Assembly (NCBI GenBank): GCA_030583865.1
Contig: CP129479.1
Span: 1,128,744-1,192,743, forward strand
DNA: 64,000 bases
Direction of reading: 5' to 3'
Source of the DNA: Thermodesulfobacteriota bacterium
Lineage (GTDB): Bacteria > Desulfobacterota > GWC2-55-46
The position numbers and the translations under genes are program-made. Below, piece by piece: positions 60,687 to 64,000 of the stretch. Position 1 is the first letter of the stretch, and each line of letters opens with the position of its first letter. The notes beneath the pieces were generated by a model that worked only from the letters and a program-made list of their open reading frames with translations, did no database searches and was not told the DNA's origin.

Positions 60687-62786
60687 ATGACCTATTTTGT
60701 CTTTTGCATCCACAACCACCAGCCGGTCGGCAATTTCGACAGCGTCATGGAAGAGGCCTACCGGGACTCGTACTGGCCTTTTCTTGAGGCGCTCTCAAGG
60801 CATCCGGCCATAAAGCTGTCGCTCCACAACACGGGGTTTCTCCTCGACTGGATAGCCGAGAAGCACCCGGAGTACATAGAGCTTTTGCGTTCAATGGCTG
60901 CGACCGGGCAGGTCGAGATCATGGGCGGCGGCTATTATGAGCCGGTCCTGTCGGTAATACCCGAGGAGGACAGGGTCAGGCAGGTCACCATGCTCTCCGA
61001 GAGGATTGAGGAGCTTTTTCGCGTGCGTCCCAGGGGCATATGGCTCGCGGAGCGCGTCTGGGAGCCCACGCACCCGAGCATCATAAAAAAGGCCGGGCTC
61101 GAATACCTGGTGGTCGACGACTACCATTTCGTGAAGGCGGGCCTTGAGAAGGACGAGCTCGGAGGGTATTACACGACCGAGGACCAGGGCGACCTCATAA
61201 AGATATTCCCCGGAAACGAGGCGCTGAGATATCTTATTCCGTTCAAGCCGGTCGAGGGCTTCGAGGAGTACATGCTCGGGATAAGAAACGGCTTTTTCAG
61301 GCGGGGGAACGCGGCCATATACGGCGACGACGGAGAGAAGTTCGGCGTGTGGCCGGGCACCAGGAAATGGGTTTTCGACGACGGCTGGCTTGAAAGGTTC
61401 TTTGAGTCGATCGAGAGGAACCTCGACTGGATAAAGCCCTCGACCCTCGGCGGGTATCTCGACCATGAGGAGCCGGTCGGGCATACGTATCTGCCGAATA
61501 CATCTTATATGGAGATGGGCGAGTGGGCGCTCCCGGCGGGCGCGTCAAGGGACTACATGCGTCTTATAGAGGAACTCGGCCGTCTTGGCGAGACCGGAGG
61601 AAGGCTCAGGAGGTTTTTGCAGGGTGGCACCTGGAGGAACTTCCTGGCCAAGTACCCGGAGTCGAACTGGATGCACAAGCGCATGCTCATGGTGAGCAGA
61701 GAGCTTAAAAAAGGCGCGAGCGGCAACGGCGGACGGGATGAGGCTGAAAGGCATTTATACCGGGCGCAGTGCAATGACGCTTACTGGCACGGGGTCTTCG
61801 GCGGGCTTTACCTTCCGCACCTCAGGACCGCGGTCTACGAAAATCTTATCCTGGCCGAAGGGGCGGCCCTCGAAAAGTCCGGTAAAGGGGTCGAGATATC
61901 AGCTTCAGACCTGGACGCGGACAACCACGAGGAGGTCGTCGTGAGGTCCTCGGACCTGAGCGTCTTCCTGAGCCCGTTTAACGGCGGGGCTCTCTTCGAG
62001 CTCGACTACAGGCCAAAGGGCGTAAACATCCAGAATACGCTTACGAGATACCAGGAAGGCTATCATTACAAGCTCGAGGAGTCTGGCGGCGGGGATGAGA
62101 ACAACGGGGCCAAGTCGATACACGAGATGGTGAAGGTAAAGGAGGAGGGGCTCCTTGATTATCTCAAGTACGACCGGAACCGCCGGGCCTCTTTCATCGA
62201 CCATTTCCTCGACGCAGGCCTGACCCTTGATGAATTCTATTCGCACACATACCGGGAGCTTGGGGATTTCGCCTGGAGGAAGTACGAAAAGGGTCTCTTT
62301 CCCGACAAGGTCGTGATGCAGAGGTCCGCGGACGTTCTGGGGTCGCCATATACGGTCAAAAAGACGCTCTCGATTGATGGCGGCAACGCCTTGATCATGG
62401 CCTACGAGGTAAGCGGCGGGGCGGATAGGGAGAAAAGCGGCCTTTTCGGCGTCGAGCTTAATCTCATCCTCCCGGGGTGCGACGGCCCGGCCTGCTGGTA
62501 TGAGTCTAATGCCGACCTCGGGAGCGGCGGCATAGGCCTCGGGAGCAGGGGGAGGGCGGAAGGCGTCGAATGGCTCCGGCTCGTCGACTCATGGAAGGGC
62601 ATTGCCGCCTCCATTGGAATCGACAGGCCCGCTGCCCTCCTCAGATACCCTGTCCACACGGTCTCCCTTTCCGAGGGCGGTTTCGAGAAGATATACCAGG
62701 GCTCGTGCCTCCTTTTCCTTTTTCCTGCCGGGAGCCGCCCGCTCCGCCTGTCCTTCAGGCTCGCGGTCGAAGGCCTTTCAAAGTAG
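60687..62786 (+). CDS. GH57 4-alpha-glucanotransferase / alpha-amylase
   Basis: A 699-residue glycoside hydrolase family 57 enzyme acting on alpha-1,4-glucans such as glycogen. The (beta/alpha)7 barrel opens with FCIHNHQPVGNF. The nucleophile is Glu122 in WLAERVWEP and the acid/base Asp214 in YGDDGEKFGVWP; these positions agree closely with the Glu123/Asp214 pair of Thermococcus litoralis 4-alpha-glucanotransferase, which supports the start at ATG 60687. DUF1925/DUF1926-like C-terminal beta domains follow. Longer readings from 60654 or 60543 include repeat sequence. A cytoplasmic protein, no signal peptide. Confidence 0.92.
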   Translation: MTYFVFCIHNHQPVGNFDSVMEEAYRDSYWPFLEALSRHPAIKLSLHNTGFLLDWIAEKHPEYIELLRSMAATGQVEIMGGGYYEPVLSVIPEEDRVRQVTMLSERIEELFRVRPRGIWLAERVWEPTHPSIIKKAGLEYLVVDDYHFVKAGLEKDELGGYYTTEDQGDLIKIFPGNEALRYLIPFKPVEGFEEYMLGIRNGFFRRGNAAIYGDDGEKFGVWPGTRKWVFDDGWLERFFESIERNLDWIKPSTLGGYLDHEEPVGHTYLPNTSYMEMGEWALPAGASRDYMRLIEELGRLGETGGRLRRFLQGGTWRNFLAKYPESNWMHKRMLMVSRELKKGASGNGGRDEAERHLYRAQCNDAYWHGVFGGLYLPHLRTAVYENLILAEGAALEKSGKGVEISASDLDADNHEEVVVRSSDLSVFLSPFNGGALFELDYRPKGVNIQNTLTRYQEGYHYKLEESGGGDENNGAKSIHEMVKVKEEGLLDYLKYDRNRRASFIDHFLDAGLTLDEFYSHTYRELGDFAWRKYEKGLFPDKVVMQRSADVLGSPYTVKKTLSIDGGNALIMAYEVSGGADREKSGLFGVELNLILPGCDGPACWYESNADLGSGGIGLGSRGRAEGVEWLRLVDSWKGIAASIGIDRPAALLRYPVHTVSLSEGGFEKIYQGSCLLFLFPAGSRPLRLSFRLAVEGLSK

Positions 62787-62845
62787 ACCTGGCCCGCGGT
62801 ATTGTGGTAAAAAATAGCGATGAAAAGACCGTGGAGGCCGTTCCG

Positions 62846-63379
62846 ATGCCAGTATCCCCGACCATAGCCGAGAAGATAAAGGCGGTGAAGCTCGCCATTT
62901 TCGACGTGGACGGAGTGCTTACCGACGGGCGCATAATCTTCGACGCGCACGGGACCGAGACCAAGTTCTTTGACGTGAAGGACGGGCACGGGATAAAGCT
63001 CCTCATGCGCTCGGGTATCGACGCCGCAATAATAACCGCAAGGGAGTCGAAGGTGGTCCAGCTCCGGGCCGATGACCTGGGCATCTCGCTCGTCTACCAG
63101 GGCATGAAGGACAAGAAAGCGGCGCTTGAGAGCATATCAGAGCGGACTGGCCTTCCCGTTTCGGCAATGGCGTACATGGGTGACGACATAATCGACCTCC
63201 CTGTCATTAGGAGGGTCGGCTTCTCGGCGGCGGTTTCGGACGCGGTCCAGGAGGTGAAGGAGGCGGTGGATTACGTTGCCGGAAAGCCCGGAGGCAAGGG
63301 GGCGGTAAGGGAGCTTGCGGAGCTTATCCTCAAGGTGCAGGGCAAATGGGACGATGTTATGAGGCAATTCCTCGTTTGA
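62846..63379 (+). CDS. kdsC: 3-deoxy-D-manno-octulosonate 8-phosphate phosphatase
   Basis: A 177-residue HAD phosphatase without cap domain: IFDVDGVLTDGRI (nucleophile Asp), IITARES, and YMGDDIIDLPVI with GAVREL-type C-terminus. It dephosphorylates KDO-8-P in LPS core synthesis. ATG 62846 follows GGAGG by 9 bases; the ORF is open to 62570 but that part lies in the GH57 gene. lptC lies downstream, as is common. Confidence 0.94.
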   Translation: MPVSPTIAEKIKAVKLAIFDVDGVLTDGRIIFDAHGTETKFFDVKDGHGIKLLMRSGIDAAIITARESKVVQLRADDLGISLVYQGMKDKKAALESISERTGLPVSAMAYMGDDIIDLPVIRRVGFSAAVSDAVQEVKEAVDYVAGKPGGKGAVRELAELILKVQGKWDDVMRQFLV

Positions 63380-63510
63380 TGCATCAAGCCCCTTCTTCCG
63401 GCCATCACCTGCGAGTTTTGAAAATCCTGCGTTCTCCAGGGCGCTCATGCCTCTTATAAACACCCCCGATTGCTCGGCCCCGGCCCTCCCCGAATCTGGG
63501 GACAAAAGCC

Positions 63511-63539
63511 TTTACAGTGTTATTTCCGGATGGTATAAT
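63511..63539 (+). promoter_or_regulatory. Sigma-70 promoter of lptC
   Basis: TTTACA (63511-63516), exactly 17 bases, TATAAT (63534-63539). Five of six and six of six matches. Predicted start near 63546, 78 bases before lptC. Confidence 0.78.
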
Positions 63540-63623
63540 TTTTGCTATATATGCCTATTGATTCAACAATTAGTTGCAAGCAGTTGAAATATTTTGTTTT
63601 TACGGGCTGTCGAATGCTTGCCG

Positions 63624-64000
63624 ATGAACCGAAAGCTTAGGGCCTCGCTCTCCGCCTTCATAGTCCTCTCCATAATGGGGCTCGCTGTCCTGGTCTTTAT
63701 CCATTACAAGACTAGGGAGCTTCCCCAGGAGGACTTCGTGGAGGACGAGAAGGTAGAGGTAAGCATAGACAGGATACATTACTCAGGCACCAAGGACGGC
63801 AGGGTCGAGTGGGAGCTCGATGCCAGGTCGGCCAGCCGCTCGCGTGAGGGCGACCTTACGCTTTTCGAGGACGTAAAGGCGACCTTTTACGCAAAGGACG
63901 GCTCGTCATATACGCTTACGGCCAGGGAAGGCACGCTCCGCGAGCTCTCGGGCGAGATAGGCGTCTCAGGCGACGTTGTAATAGAGTCCGGCGAGGATGG
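63624..64000 (+). CDS. lptC: LPS export protein LptC, N-terminal part (3' end outside window)
   Basis: Open from ATG 63624 to the end of the window (125 codons). It has a single N-terminal membrane helix (LSAFIVLSIMGLAVLVFIHY) and the start of an LptC/OstA-like beta-jellyroll: VSIDRIHYSGTKDGRVEWEL, ARSASRSREGDLTLFEDVKATFYA. LptC sits in the inner membrane LptBFGC complex and passes LPS to LptA. Its place after kdsC agrees. No strong Shine-Dalgarno sequence is seen. Confidence 0.87.
   Translation, partial: MNRKLRASLSAFIVLSIMGLAVLVFIHYKTRELPQEDFVEDEKVEVSIDRIHYSGTKDGRVEWELDARSASRSREGDLTLFEDVKATFYAKDGSSYTLTAREGTLRELSGEIGVSGDVVIESGED

Noticed and set aside
1-64000. tRNA or rRNA genes, CRISPR arrays, insertion-sequence transposases, prophage genes
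   Set aside because: I checked the intergenic regions on both strands and saw no cloverleaf, no regularly spaced direct repeats and no transposase or phage-type gene. The three repeat families are dispersed and have no spacer pattern.

Overview
The window is a gene-dense bacterial chromosome segment with high GC and a strong preference for AGG/AAG and G/C-ending codons. About 56 protein genes are visible, nearly all on the + strand. I see no tRNA, rRNA, CRISPR array, phage or IS transposase. The gene set points to a Gram-negative, deltaproteobacterial (Desulfobacterota-like) organism. The evidence is a lipoprotein PilQ with several AMIN domains, NtrC-type sigma-54 regulation, KdsC/LptC lipopolysaccharide genes, roadblock and TPR proteins, and a glycolate/lactate-oxidase-type GlcD/GlcF pair. 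This placement is inference from gene content; no marker-gene tree was possible.

Layout. 1-8.2 kb: end of an LsrF-like aldolase, a zinc dehydrogenase, NAD kinase, RecN, an N-acetylglutamate-synthase-type acetyltransferase, PmbA, a Crp/Fnr regulator and an M23 peptidase. 8.4-12.8 kb: SecA, ArgJ and a HEPN protein. 13.0-29.8 kb: a type IV pilus region. It runs prepilin peptidase, sensor kinase, sigma-54 response regulator, then four minor-pilin-like genes (FimT, PilV, a 1,418-residue PilW with many beta-sandwich modules, PilX), a small XRE regulator and PilM-N-O-P-Q. 30.0-37 kb: AroC, AroK, AroB, a small TPR protein with a roadblock protein, an M24 peptidase, and AccB/AccC. 37.2-44.3 kb: a lipoate/octanoyl ligase-like protein, a large TPR protein, a CCA/poly(A) polymerase, a periplasmic cyclophilin, and two minus-strand genes (Cys-rich protein, triple-BON protein). 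44.6-54.7 kb: the classical rimP-nusA-ylxR-infB-ylxP-rbfA-nrnA-truB-rpsO-pnp translation/RNA operon. 54.8-64 kb: M16 peptidase, orphan OmpR-type regulator, HhH protein, GlcD, GlcF, GH57 glucanotransferase, KdsC and the start of LptC.

How it fits together. The pilus block is the most coherent local system. PilD processes prepilins. The two-component pair sits immediately upstream of a sigma-54 promoter with a perfect IHF consensus and an upstream dyad, so it probably switches on the minor-pilin operon. PilMNOPQ supplies the alignment complex and outer-membrane secretin. No major pilin, PilB/PilT motor, PilC or PilY1 lies in the window. The giant modular PilW may act as the tip adhesin that PilY1 usually provides.

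The least explained feature is three families of dispersed palindromic intergenic repeats (here called A, B and C; six, five and two copies). They sit against gene ends, sometimes supply the stop codon of the upstream gene, and in one place are fused to each other. Other items worth attention are a perfect intrinsic terminator inside the annotated 5' end of the CCA/poly(A) polymerase gene and a possible structured RNA before glcD.
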